Below are positions 14,115 to 23,033 of a DNA stretch of 64,000 nt, one piece after another. Below the pieces are notes generated by a model. That model was given only the letters and a program-made list of their open reading frames with translations, was not told where the DNA came from and searched no databases. Position 1 is the stretch's first letter. Each line of letters starts with the position of its first letter. The stretch covers positions 5,456,001 to 5,520,000 of the forward strand of contig NZ_CP032869.1 of NCBI RefSeq assembly GCF_003576455.2, given 5' to 3'. Origin of the DNA: Mucilaginibacter celer. Its GTDB lineage: Bacteria; Bacteroidota; Bacteroidia; Sphingobacteriales; Sphingobacteriaceae. A program made the position numbers and the translations under genes.

Positions 14115-15419
14115 CTATTTTATCAGTTTTGCCAACCAAATAGTTAAGTCTCCAAATTTTGGGCGCTGCCCAATAGTATAGGTGATGCAGCTGTCTCTCA
14201 TTGTTGAGAGCACGTGTATTTCGGGATGATCTTTTTCTAAACAAAGGCCTATAAGGTCGTCAAGAAAACAACCAAAGGCCCGCACTTCTATACGTTCAAG
14301 TTTTTCGGCAACTGCTTTTTCGGTTTTATCATAAAAGCTTGCTGCTCCAAAATCACCAAACAGGGTATTTCCTTCACCGTCAATCAGTGTGTTGTGCGCA
14401 TACAGATCGCTATGCATAATGCCATTGCTATGCAAATGTTCGGCAACGGAGGCTATAGTTGAAACTATTTTTAACACCTGATTAACCGACAGCCTCATTT
14501 CCGGCTTAAAAACATCGCGGGTGCAGCTGGCTAAACTTGGGGGTAAACCCAAATTGAAAAAACTTTTAGGGATCAGCTCCATCACCAAACCTTTTTTATT
14601 GTCGGGATGGTTGGCTATCTCGCCTATTAATTTTACCAGACCTTCGTGGTTGCCGGCAACAATACAGGCATCCATCTCATCCTGCGGCAGGCCGTCGCTG
14701 GTAACGGCGCCTTTAAAAATTTTCACCGCTACATCTTTTACAACACCGTGGTTATTCCAGGCAGCCTGCGATATAATGCCGGATGCGCCTTCGCCAAGCA
14801 GGTGCTTCATTTCAAACTCGCTCCAATCAATTTTCTCAATTGATTTAACCGCATGCTTATGGTTAAAATTATTACCCGAAAAAGCCAGCCACGACAGTTT
14901 GGGCATCGAGAGTAGCCATTGAGGCAGTTCGTCCAATTGGTTGGCCGCTATCCGTAATAACTCCAGGTTTTGGCAGTTGCTCAATGATGGCGGTAATGTT
15001 TTTAAGCGGTTACCGGCAAGCATCAGTTTCTGCATTCGGTGGCAATTACCTATTTCGGCGGGTAATTCATTCACCTTGTTATTGGTGAGGATGAGCCAGC
15101 GTAAATTAGGGTTGATAGCTTTAGCGGGTACGGTTTCTATCAGGTTTGATTTGAAGCCAACGATATCCAACAGCGGGCAATCGGCTAAAACTTCGGGCAA
15201 AACGGTGAATTGATTTTCGGAGCAGAAAAAGATTTTTAGCTTTTGCAGACGGCCAAAATCCGGAGGTAATGAACTTAGGCTGTTGAATGACAGGTCGAGG
15301 TATTCTAAAGTATCAGCCAGTTCAAAAATTTCTTCGGGAAAATGCAAGAGTTGTTCAGCGAGTTTAAGGGTTGTTGCACCTTTTAATTCTCCGTTTTGTA
15401 ATTGCTGTAGTGTTTGCAT
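14115..15419 (-). CDS. Leucine-rich repeat protein fused to a protein kinase
   Basis: A 434-residue cytosolic protein. Residues ~15-210 hold about eight leucine-rich repeats (LEYLDLSFNSLSSLPPDFG, LRWLILTNNKVNELPAEIG, MQKLMLAGNRLKTLPPSLS). The C-terminal half is an eukaryotic-like Ser/Thr kinase: glycine loop GEGASG, lysine in VAVKIF, catalytic loop HSDLYAHNTL with Asp and Asn in place (HSD instead of HRD), and metal motif GDFG. The key residues are there, so it may be active. Targets are unknown. The ATG at 15419 is preferred over 15455, which would add a hydrophobic stretch not typical of the family. It stands alone, divergent from 15585. Confidence 0.85.
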   Translation of the reverse strand: MQTLQQLQNGELKGATTLKLAEQLLHFPEEIFELADTLEYLDLSFNSLSSLPPDFGRLQKLKIFFCSENQFTVLPEVLADCPLLDIVGFKSNLIETVPAKAINPNLRWLILTNNKVNELPAEIGNCHRMQKLMLAGNRLKTLPPSLSNCQNLELLRIAANQLDELPQWLLSMPKLSWLAFSGNNFNHKHAVKSIEKIDWSEFEMKHLLGEGASGIISQAAWNNHGVVKDVAVKIFKGAVTSDGLPQDEMDACIVAGNHEGLVKLIGEIANHPDNKKGLVMELIPKSFFNLGLPPSLASCTRDVFKPEMRLSVNQVLKIVSTIASVAEHLHSNGIMHSDLYAHNTLIDGEGNTLFGDFGAASFYDKTEKAVAEKLERIEVRAFGCFLDDLIGLCLEKDHPEIHVLSTMRDSCITYTIGQRPKFGDLTIWLAKLIK

Positions 15420-15584
15420 GGGGATGTAAACAAAGTAACAAAAAAAGCCAAACATTTAACGGTGCTCAAATGGGCTTAGAATACGCTTCGAATTTAAAGA
15501 TACAGGTAACAAATACGATAGGTTTCTTTATGCCGATACTACCCTTATCTTCTCTTGCGTTTATCGCCCAAACCTCTTACAGCT

Positions 15585-15842
15585 ATGCTTAAAAAAGTGC
15601 AGTTAGCACATATCCGCTACAACACCAACAGCGATGGCCAGAACCAATGCTGGCGCCTGGTGCTTGATGGTGAAGAGATCCTGGTTGAATCTGTTCAGAT
15701 TGAAGCACCGGTATTTACCTCAAAAGATTGGATTGAACCTATTGGCCAGTTTAAACACCATATTTCGGTACGGGATTGCTCGGTGATGATTAATGAAACC
15801 GGCGATGCCCTCATTGCGCCGCTGCTTGTTGTTCAAGGTTAA
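15585..15842 (+). CDS. Hypothetical protein, 85 residues
   Basis: A small soluble protein that I do not recognise (begins MLKKVQLAHIRYNTNSDG). It has one Cys-containing segment (ISVRDCSVMINETGDALIAP), looks like a beta-rich small fold and has no signal peptide. The first ATG in frame is 15585; an upstream TTG at 15555 is less likely. It is divergent from the LRR-kinase and lies 68 bp before the sigma factor gene on the same strand, but that gene has its own promoter. Confidence 0.65.
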   Translation: MLKKVQLAHIRYNTNSDGQNQCWRLVLDGEEILVESVQIEAPVFTSKDWIEPIGQFKHHISVRDCSVMINETGDALIAPLLVVQG

Positions 15843-15898
15843 TCGTTTTAATTGGTTCAATTGCCAATTTATTTAACTTTTACTTTACGTAGGTTGTT

Positions 15899-15906
15899 TA
15901 TTTTTG
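15899..15906 (+). promoter_or_regulatory. -7 box TATTTTTG of the sigma factor gene
   Basis: An exact TAnnTTTG match ending 4 nt before the ATG at 15911, the same spacing as at tilS and the OstA-like gene, so the transcript is probably leaderless. No exact TTG -33 is present. Confidence 0.45.
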
Positions 15907-15910
15907 GCCG

Positions 15911-16519
15911 ATGCAACAATTTGACAACCCTGCCGCCGATGCCGAGCTGTTGGAAATGCTGAAGGAAGACGATTTAAACGCTTTCGATGTATTGTTCAAC
16001 CGCTATTGGAAATCGCTTTTTATTGCTGCAAAAACAAGGCTGGATGATGAGGAAGCCGCGAAGGATATTGTGCAAACCTTACTGATTGATGTTTGGCAAA
16101 AACGTAACCAACTCCAGGTAAATACCAGTCTCGAACAGTTTTTACACGGGGCGGTTAAACGTAAAGTGCTTCACCATTTCCGCTCAGAAAACATCAGGCA
16201 AAGCGCAATGGAGAACGCGTTGGAGCGCATGGGCAATCTGATTCATAGCGAAGATAACCTCTCATCCTACTTCGACCTGGAAAAAATTGTGAGCGAAGAG
16301 GTGGAGGAGATGCCCGCAAATATGAAACGTGCTTTTTTGCTGCGCAGCGACAGTTATTCGGTACGCGAAATTGCCGAAAATCTTAACCTGGCCGAGCAAA
16401 CCGTATCCAACAATATTACCGAAGCGCTTAAACGCCTGAAGCGCCGCCTTAAAATGGAATACCCCGACAGGTATCTCAACTGCTTTATTTGCCTCGTTAT
16501 CCTGTTTACAAAAAGTTAA
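15911..16519 (+). CDS. FecI-like ECF sigma-70 factor (Bacteroides expansion type)
   Basis: A 202-residue ECF sigma factor. Region 2 is at about residues 25-90 (FDVLFNRYWKSLFIAAKTRL, KDIVQTLLIDVWQKRN) and region 4 at about 135-185 (MKRAFLLRSDSYSVREIAE, EQTVSNNITEALKRLKRRL). It is followed by a FecR anti-sigma gene and a SusC/SusD pair, the standard trans-envelope signalling plan. Substrate binding at the STN-bearing SusC would relieve FecR inhibition, and this sigma factor would then transcribe the susC operon. The start is well supported by the family N-terminus. Confidence 0.92.
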   Translation: MQQFDNPAADAELLEMLKEDDLNAFDVLFNRYWKSLFIAAKTRLDDEEAAKDIVQTLLIDVWQKRNQLQVNTSLEQFLHGAVKRKVLHHFRSENIRQSAMENALERMGNLIHSEDNLSSYFDLEKIVSEEVEEMPANMKRAFLLRSDSYSVREIAENLNLAEQTVSNNITEALKRLKRRLKMEYPDRYLNCFICLVILFTKS

Positions 16520-16591
16520 CGTAAAGTTGATTTAAAATAGAAGTAGTAAAAGCGGTTTTGTGCAACATCCCAATAAACAGCACAAAACTGA

Positions 16592-17548
16592 ATGGAGCCG
16601 CAGGAGCTTAAAAAATTAATTGACCGCTACCTTAAAAACAACGTTACCGAAGAGGAACGGAAATTTGTTGACGAATGGTATCAATCATACCACAATGCCA
16701 ACGTATTGCTTTCTGCCGAAAAAGAGCAGCAGTTAAAAAGCGAGATCTATGGGTTTGTAAAAAAGCAAATCACCCCTAAATCTGCAAAAATAAAGCGCCT
16801 GAACATTTTCAGGTATGCCGCCGCGGCAGCCGTAATTATGTTGGTTGGTGCAGGCCTGCTTATGCGCAGGGCTATCAGCACGCAGCAACAACAACAAGCC
16901 CCGGTATTTGCCACTTACAGCACCAAAATTGGCGAGGTTAAAAAACTGGAACTGCCCGACGGAACAACCGTTTGGCTCAATGCCATGTCGCGCATCAGGA
17001 TAGCCGAAGGTTTTAATAAAGCCATCACCCGCAGTGTTTACCTGGACGAGGGCGAGGCTTTTTTTGAAGTGAAGCACGATGCCACACATCCGTTTTTAGT
17101 GCATACCAGCAGCGTAACCACCAGGGTGCTGGGTACATCATTTAATGTTAAAGCTTACCGGCAGCTAAGCTATGTTGCCGTAACCCTGCGCACGGGCCAT
17201 GTGGAAGTACGCGATAAACAAGGTAAAACAGCTGTATTAACACCTAATCAAAGGGCGATTTATTCGGTAACCGATCATACATACCTGTTAAGCGCCTATA
17301 ACGGCGAAAAAAGCAGGGGCTGGATAGAAGGTCGCTCGGCACTAAGCAATGCATCCTTCCGTGAACTGGCCATGACCGTGAATAACATTTACGGGGTTAA
17401 AGTAAGCAGCAAAAACAAGCAGACAGATACCTACAAATACAATATCATCATCAGCAGGCAGCATACGGTTGATGAAACCTTGAGGCTAATATGTTCAATC
17501 CATAAAAACAGTTGCAGGAGGCAAAACAATGAAGTAAGTATTTATTAA
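16592..17548 (+). CDS. FecR family anti-sigma factor
   Basis: A 318-residue inner-membrane regulator. The N-terminal ~70 residues are cytoplasmic and would hold the sigma factor. One membrane helix lies at about residues 74-92 (YAAAAAVIMLVGAGLLM). The FecR periplasmic domain follows (KKLELPDGTTVWLNAMSRI, VYLDEGEAFFEVKHD, RVLGTSFNVKAY), and a DUF4974 domain at the C-terminus (ASFRELAMTVNNIYGVKV) interacts with the STN domain of the cognate SusC. It is 72 bp downstream of the sigma gene and 117 bp upstream of susC. Confidence 0.92.
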   Translation: MEPQELKKLIDRYLKNNVTEEERKFVDEWYQSYHNANVLLSAEKEQQLKSEIYGFVKKQITPKSAKIKRLNIFRYAAAAAVIMLVGAGLLMRRAISTQQQQQAPVFATYSTKIGEVKKLELPDGTTVWLNAMSRIRIAEGFNKAITRSVYLDEGEAFFEVKHDATHPFLVHTSSVTTRVLGTSFNVKAYRQLSYVAVTLRTGHVEVRDKQGKTAVLTPNQRAIYSVTDHTYLLSAYNGEKSRGWIEGRSALSNASFRELAMTVNNIYGVKVSSKNKQTDTYKYNIIISRQHTVDETLRLICSIHKNSCRRQNNEVSIY

Positions 17549-17550
17549 AT

Positions 17551-17654
17551 AAAAAAGCCCGGTCTGCAGCAGACCCGGCCATTAGATTGCAAAGCACAAT
17601 AGATTGAGCCCTATATGCTTATGCCCTTAGTTTCTCTGTTTACAATTCACTAAG
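17551..17654 (-). ncRNA. Putative antisense RNA over the susC leader (DonS-like)
   Basis: On the minus strand a -7 box TACTTTTG (17666-17659) overlaps the susC ATG. About 100 nt further a GC-rich hairpin (17557-17580, arms GCCGGGTCTG and CAGACCGGGC, one mismatch) is followed by six T. The plus strand has no T-run after this hairpin, so it terminates minus-strand transcription only. The RNA would be complementary to most of the 5' leader of the susC mRNA. In Bacteroides, sigma/anti-sigma controlled SusCD loci carry such antisense RNAs. No good -33 element is seen. Confidence 0.5.
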
Positions 17655-17665
17655 AACTCAAAAGT

Positions 17666-20600
17666 ATGAAAAAAAACTTACGTTGCTTAAGTAAAGCTAT
17701 GCGTATCACTTTTCTGATTTACACCATCATTATTGCGGGCGCCGGTGTACTGATTGCCGCTCCAAGCACCGGACAGATTTTTGAAAGACGCCTCAGCGTA
17801 TCCCTTTCAAACGAAACCCTGTTAACTTCAATAAAAAAGATTGAAGCAGCCGGTAATATCGAATTTGCTTACGACCCTAAAACCATTGCCCAGGCCAATA
17901 TCGGGGTTAAAAACCAAAGCTTTTACCACGAGCGTTTGGCCGATATCTTAAAAGTGCTTTTAGGTAAATCATCAATCGGTTTTAAAGAAGAGGTAACAGG
18001 AACAGTTACCTTATTTAAAAAAGACCCGCCAAAAGCCGCCCCCGGTAAAGTAACCGGTAAAATTGTTGATGAAAAAGGCGAGCCGCTTACCGGAGCCACC
18101 GTTATGCTGGTGGAAGCCAGCAAAGGCGTGCAGGCCGATTTGAACGGTAACTTCACTATCATTGCCGATGAAGGTACCTATACCCTGATGGTAAGTTTCA
18201 TCTCGTTCGAATCGAAACGAATACCCGGTATCAAAATAAAATCGGGCGAGGTTACTACGCTTAATCCTATTACGCTGGTGGCACAATCTGGCACCCTGAA
18301 CGAGGTTTTGGTTGTTGGTTACGGAACGCAGAAAAAGCAAAACCTAACCGGTGCTGTTGATCAGATCACCTCTAAAGCGCTCGAAAACCGTTCGCTGCCT
18401 AACTTAACCCAGGGTTTGCAGGGTGTTATTCCCAACTTAAACCTGGTGCCGCTGGATGGTAAGCCAATCCAGTCGCCATCGTACAATATCAGGGGTACCA
18501 CATCTATCGGCCAGGGTGGTAATGCACTGGTATTGGTTGATGGTGTTGAAGGCGACCCAAGCCGCATTAACCCCAATGATGTGGCCACGGTATCGGTTTT
18601 GAAGGATGCAGCTTCGGCTTCTATTTACGGTGCGAGGGGTGCTTTTGGCGTGATCCTCATCACCACCAAAAATCCATCTAAAGAAAAAACCAGCGTTACC
18701 TACTCGTTCAACCAATCTATCAAAAGCCCAACCGCGGTGCCAAAATTTGTTACCGATGGCTACACTTTTGCCAAAATGTTTAACGATGCCTGGAGCGCCT
18801 GGAACGATTACTCGCAAACACCGCAAAACATCAATAAAACGGTAAAGTTTTCTCCTGCTTATTTAGAGGAGTTAAGAAAACACTCGCTCGATCCATCACT
18901 GCCATCAACCATAGTTAACAGCGCAGGCGAGTATGAATACTACGGCAATACCGACTATTACAAGCTGTTATACAAAGATCATAACACCGCCCGCGAGCAT
19001 AATATCTCCATCTCGGGCAATAGCGGCAAAGCCGATTTCCTGATCACCGGCCGTTATTTTGCGCAGGATGGTTTGTTCCGCTATAACTCCGACGATTATA
19101 GCATCTATAACTTAAGGGCCAAAGGTTCATTGCAGGTGTACCCATGGTTAAGTATTTATAACAATGCCGATTACTCGAACATGAAATACCACAACCCGCT
19201 TAACGTGGGCGAGGGCGGCAGCGTTTGGAGAAACATCCAGGATGAGGGCCATACCATGGTGCCTTTGTTTAACCCCGACGGTACGCTAACCTATTCGGCA
19301 GCTTATTCAGTAGGCGATTTTTATTACGGCAAAAACGGAATCAACTTTGATAACCGCGTGTTTAGAAACACCACCGGTTTTGTAGCCCAGTTTTTTGACA
19401 ATACCTTCCGCGTAAAAGGCGATTTCACTTTCCAGAATACTGATAACGGCCAAAACCGTAAACGTGTACCTATAGCTTACAGCCGTAAGCCCGGCGTAAT
19501 TGAATACATTGGTACCGCTTATAACGATTTGGAAGTGTACAGCCAAAGCGCCCAATACATCGCTACCAATACTTACGGCGAGTTTGAGCCAAAGCTGAAA
19601 GGTGGTCACTACTTTAAAGCCCTGGCTGGTTTCAACTTCGAGCAATCAACCAAAAAAACGCTTGATGTTACACGTAACGGGTTGATTTTTGATGATGCTA
19701 CCGATATTAACCTTGCCCTGGGCCAATCAATCAGCACTTCGGGCGGTTGGGATAAATGGGATATTGTGGGCGGATTTTACCGTTTAAACTACTCGTTTAA
19801 AGATCGCTACCTGGTTGAGGCCGATGGCCGTTACGATGGTTCGTCAAAATTTCCTGCCGATCAGCGTTACGCTTTCTTCCCATCGGTATCTGCCGGGTGG
19901 AAAATTTCGAACGAACCCTTCTGGAAGGTATCAAAAGAATTGATCACTAATTTAAAAGTGAGGGCTTCTTACGGCTCATTGGGTAATGGCAGCATCGGTT
20001 CGTATGCTTTCCAGGAAAAATTTAAAATCGATAAATCGACAAGAATTTTAAATGGCGTATTGCCTCAAAAAACCGGGCAGCCTGGGGTATTGCCTGATGG
20101 CCTAACCTGGGAAACATCAAACACCCAAAACCTTGGTTTGGATTTGGGTATGTTATCAAACAGGTTAACTATCTCGGGCGATGCCTATATCCGCAAAACC
20201 ACCGATATGTTTACCGTTGGTATGACACTGCCTGCAGTTTTTGGTACCGATGTGCCTAAAGGTAACTACGCCGACCTGCGCACCAAAGGCTGGGAGGTAA
20301 CCGTAGCATGGCGCGACAAATTCAACGCCGGATCAAAACCGTTTAACTACGGTTTAAGGCTAACGCTGGCCGATTATACCTCAAAAATCACCAAATACAA
20401 TAACCCCGATAAACGTTTAAGCGATTACTACGCAGGCCAAACCGTGGGTGAGATATGGGGCTTTGAAACTGCCGGTTACTTTACATCGGCACAGGATATA
20501 GCTAATTCGCCTAAGCAAACTTTGATTAAGGCATCAACTACCGGGCAGCTTTTACCGGGCGATATCAAGTTTAAAGATTTGAACGGCGACGGTGTAATTG

Positions 20601-21202
20601 ATTACGGTGATCAAACCGTAAATAAACCGGGCGACAAACGCATTATCGGCAACGAAACCCCGCGCTATACTTATGGTATTGGTGTGGATGCCGATTGGAA
20701 CAACTTCTTTTTCTCGGCATTTTTCCAGGGTGTGGCCAAACGCGATTGGTACCCTGGTTCTGAAGCAAGTGTTTTCTGGGGACAGTATAACAGGCCTTAT
20801 AACAAGGTACCTCAATCACAACTGGGCAAAATCTGGTCGGAAGATAATCCCGACGCTTACTTCCCAAGATACCGTGGTTACTCGGCACAAAATGGCTCGG
20901 GCGAGTTAACGCAGGCACAAACCAAGTATTTGCAAAATGCCGCTTACCTGCGTATGAAAAACGTACAGGTAGGTTACAACCTGCCGCTGCGTTTAATTCA
21001 GAAAATTAAACTGAACAACCTGCGCGTGTTTGTTTCGGGCGAGAACCTGCTAACCTGGTCGCCGCTGTATAAAGTTACCGAAGATATCGACCCTGAAAGC
21101 ATCAACGGATCAGACAGGGTTGTTACCGATGGTAAAAGCGGTAACGGTAATAACTACCCTATTTTAAAAAGCGTAACCTTAGGTGTAACCGCAACATTTT
21201 AA
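17666..21202 (+). CDS. SusC/RagA-type TonB-dependent outer-membrane transporter with STN domain
   Basis: A 1178-residue transporter. In order: signal peptide (~1-32), STN signalling domain (~45-115; SLSNETLLTSIKKIEAAG), carboxypeptidase-like regulatory domain (~128-205; GKIVDEKGEPLTGATVML), plug (~215-330; NEVLVVGYGTQKKQNLTGAV, LKDAASASIYGARGAFGVI) and the beta-barrel ending LGVTATF. It imports a ligand caught with the SusD partner. The STN domain ties it to the FecR/FecI pair just upstream. The substrate is not evident from sequence. A 20-bp gap separates it from susD. Confidence 0.95.
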   Translation: MKKNLRCLSKAMRITFLIYTIIIAGAGVLIAAPSTGQIFERRLSVSLSNETLLTSIKKIEAAGNIEFAYDPKTIAQANIGVKNQSFYHERLADILKVLLGKSSIGFKEEVTGTVTLFKKDPPKAAPGKVTGKIVDEKGEPLTGATVMLVEASKGVQADLNGNFTIIADEGTYTLMVSFISFESKRIPGIKIKSGEVTTLNPITLVAQSGTLNEVLVVGYGTQKKQNLTGAVDQITSKALENRSLPNLTQGLQGVIPNLNLVPLDGKPIQSPSYNIRGTTSIGQGGNALVLVDGVEGDPSRINPNDVATVSVLKDAASASIYGARGAFGVILITTKNPSKEKTSVTYSFNQSIKSPTAVPKFVTDGYTFAKMFNDAWSAWNDYSQTPQNINKTVKFSPAYLEELRKHSLDPSLPSTIVNSAGEYEYYGNTDYYKLLYKDHNTAREHNISISGNSGKADFLITGRYFAQDGLFRYNSDDYSIYNLRAKGSLQVYPWLSIYNNADYSNMKYHNPLNVGEGGSVWRNIQDEGHTMVPLFNPDGTLTYSAAYSVGDFYYGKNGINFDNRVFRNTTGFVAQFFDNTFRVKGDFTFQNTDNGQNRKRVPIAYSRKPGVIEYIGTAYNDLEVYSQSAQYIATNTYGEFEPKLKGGHYFKALAGFNFEQSTKKTLDVTRNGLIFDDATDINLALGQSISTSGGWDKWDIVGGFYRLNYSFKDRYLVEADGRYDGSSKFPADQRYAFFPSVSAGWKISNEPFWKVSKELITNLKVRASYGSLGNGSIGSYAFQEKFKIDKSTRILNGVLPQKTGQPGVLPDGLTWETSNTQNLGLDLGMLSNRLTISGDAYIRKTTDMFTVGMTLPAVFGTDVPKGNYADLRTKGWEVTVAWRDKFNAGSKPFNYGLRLTLADYTSKITKYNNPDKRLSDYYAGQTVGEIWGFETAGYFTSAQDIANSPKQTLIKASTTGQLLPGDIKFKDLNGDGVIDYGDQTVNKPGDKRIIGNETPRYTYGIGVDADWNNFFFSAFFQGVAKRDWYPGSEASVFWGQYNRPYNKVPQSQLGKIWSEDNPDAYFPRYRGYSAQNGSGELTQAQTKYLQNAAYLRMKNVQVGYNLPLRLIQKIKLNNLRVFVSGENLLTWSPLYKVTEDIDPESINGSDRVVTDGKSGNGNNYPILKSVTLGVTATF

Positions 21203-21222
21203 TCATTAAAAAAGCTACAGAT

Positions 21223-23016
21223 ATGTTTCCTTTAAAATCAACATACACAAAACTATCCGCAATAATGCTTTTGGTGAGTTTTATTGCAGTTAGCTGTAAA
21301 AAATTAGACCAGGTACCGCACGATACCGCCACCAACAGCGCCGTGTTTGGAAGCGTGAACGGCCTGCAGCTATACGCCAACTCGTTTTACGATATTCTGC
21401 CAACCGCGGGCGATGTAGTACGCAGCGATGCAATGGCTGATTATGCCGCCCGTACCTCGGTTCCGGATTTTTTAAGGCCAGGTGCTTATGGCCCACGTCA
21501 AAGTAACGGCTGGACATGGACCGGCCTGCGTAACATTAACTACTTTATTGAAAATTGTAACAACCCTAATATTGCCCAGGCTCAGCGCGAGCATTTTATC
21601 GGCTTAGCCCGCTTTTTCAGGGCATGGTTTTATTTTGATAAACTGAAACGCTTTGGCGATGTGCCATGGTACGGTAAAACACTTAAGGTTGATGATCCGG
21701 CTTTGTACAACGGCAGGGATAAACGTACACTGGTAGTTGATTCAATCATTGCCGATTTGGATTATGCCGGTTTGCACATCAACACAAGCGATAATACCCG
21801 CAGTTTGATCACCAAATTTACAGCCTATGCCTTTAAATCGCGCGTGTGCCTTTTTGAAGGTACTTTCCGTAAATATCATGACGAGTATGGGTTACAGGCT
21901 TCTGCAAACGGCTTACTTACCCAGGCAGCCGATGCCGCCCAAAAGGTTATGACCGAAGGCGGCTTCAGCCTGAACACGGCCGGTGGTACTGATAAATCAT
22001 ACCGCGCGCTGTTTACCAGCCAGGCTCCGGTAGCATCGGAGGTGATTTTGGCCGCGATATCTGATCCTGCCCTGGGTGTTTTTAACGATTCGAACTGGTA
22101 CTGGACCAGCGCCACCTATGGCGACAGGCTAAGCTTTATCCGCACGTTTGTAAACACTTATCTTAATATTGACGGCACTCCGTTCACTGATAAGCCGGGT
22201 TACAAAACCATGCCTTTTGCCCAGGAAGTAAAAGGCCGCGATATGCGTTTGCAGCAAACCATCCGTATGGGTAATTACAGCCGGCTGAATGGCGGTACCC
22301 AGCAAATTGCGCCGCCTGTATTTTCATACACCTACACCGGCTATCAGCCTATCAAGTTAACGCAGGATGATGCCTCGATGGATGGCGGTTCACGCAATAC
22401 CAACTCGGTACCTATGATGCGCTATGCCGAAGTACTGTTAAACTATGCCGAAGCCAAAGCCGAATTAGGCACCCTTACCGATGCCGACTGGAACCAAACC
22501 ATTGGCGCATTGCGCCGCAGGGCAGGTATAACAGGCAACACCAGCACCAAACCGATGGTTGTTGATCAGTACCTTAAAACCAACTATTTCCCGGCCATTT
22601 CTGATGCTTCGATACTGGAAATCCGTCGCGAGCGTGGCATCGAGCTTGCTTTTGAAGGTTTTAGGTTTAACGATATTGTTCGTTGGAAAAGAGGCGAGCT
22701 GATGGACCAAACCTGGAACGGTTTTTACGTACCTGCACTTGATGTTCCGCTTGATTTGAACGAAGATGGTGTGCCGGATGTATGCTTTTATACAACACTG
22801 CCGGCAACGCAGGTTAAAGGCGTAACCTACGTAAGCGTGGCTGCAACATTAACCGGCGGCACACCAAACCCGCAAAGACTGAGCGCTGATAACGAGCTTA
22901 CCTGGTTAACTACCATTGCACGCCATTGGGACAACAAATTTTATCTTTACCCGATTCCGGAAACCGACAGGCTTCAAAACCCTAAATTGGGCCAGAACCC
23001 GGGTTGGGAACAATAA
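21223..23016 (+). CDS. SusD/RagB-type surface substrate-binding lipoprotein
   Basis: A 597-residue lipoprotein. The signal peptide ends in FIAVSCKKLD, with lipidated Cys at about residue 25. TPR-like helices typical of SusD follow (GLARFFRAWFYFDKLKRFGDVPWY; MMRYAEVLLNYAEAKAEL; IRRERGIELAFEGFRFNDIVRW), and the C-terminus has the family ending (LYPIPETDRLQNPKLGQNPGW). It caps the SusC barrel at the cell surface and helps to bind the ligand. It is co-transcribed with susC and the EEP gene, which overlaps or abuts it (18 bp apart). Confidence 0.95.
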   Translation: MFPLKSTYTKLSAIMLLVSFIAVSCKKLDQVPHDTATNSAVFGSVNGLQLYANSFYDILPTAGDVVRSDAMADYAARTSVPDFLRPGAYGPRQSNGWTWTGLRNINYFIENCNNPNIAQAQREHFIGLARFFRAWFYFDKLKRFGDVPWYGKTLKVDDPALYNGRDKRTLVVDSIIADLDYAGLHINTSDNTRSLITKFTAYAFKSRVCLFEGTFRKYHDEYGLQASANGLLTQAADAAQKVMTEGGFSLNTAGGTDKSYRALFTSQAPVASEVILAAISDPALGVFNDSNWYWTSATYGDRLSFIRTFVNTYLNIDGTPFTDKPGYKTMPFAQEVKGRDMRLQQTIRMGNYSRLNGGTQQIAPPVFSYTYTGYQPIKLTQDDASMDGGSRNTNSVPMMRYAEVLLNYAEAKAELGTLTDADWNQTIGALRRRAGITGNTSTKPMVVDQYLKTNYFPAISDASILEIRRERGIELAFEGFRFNDIVRWKRGELMDQTWNGFYVPALDVPLDLNEDGVPDVCFYTTLPATQVKGVTYVSVAATLTGGTPNPQRLSADNELTWLTTIARHWDNKFYLYPIPETDRLQNPKLGQNPGWEQ

Positions 23017-23033
23017 CCGGGAAATTGAAAACT

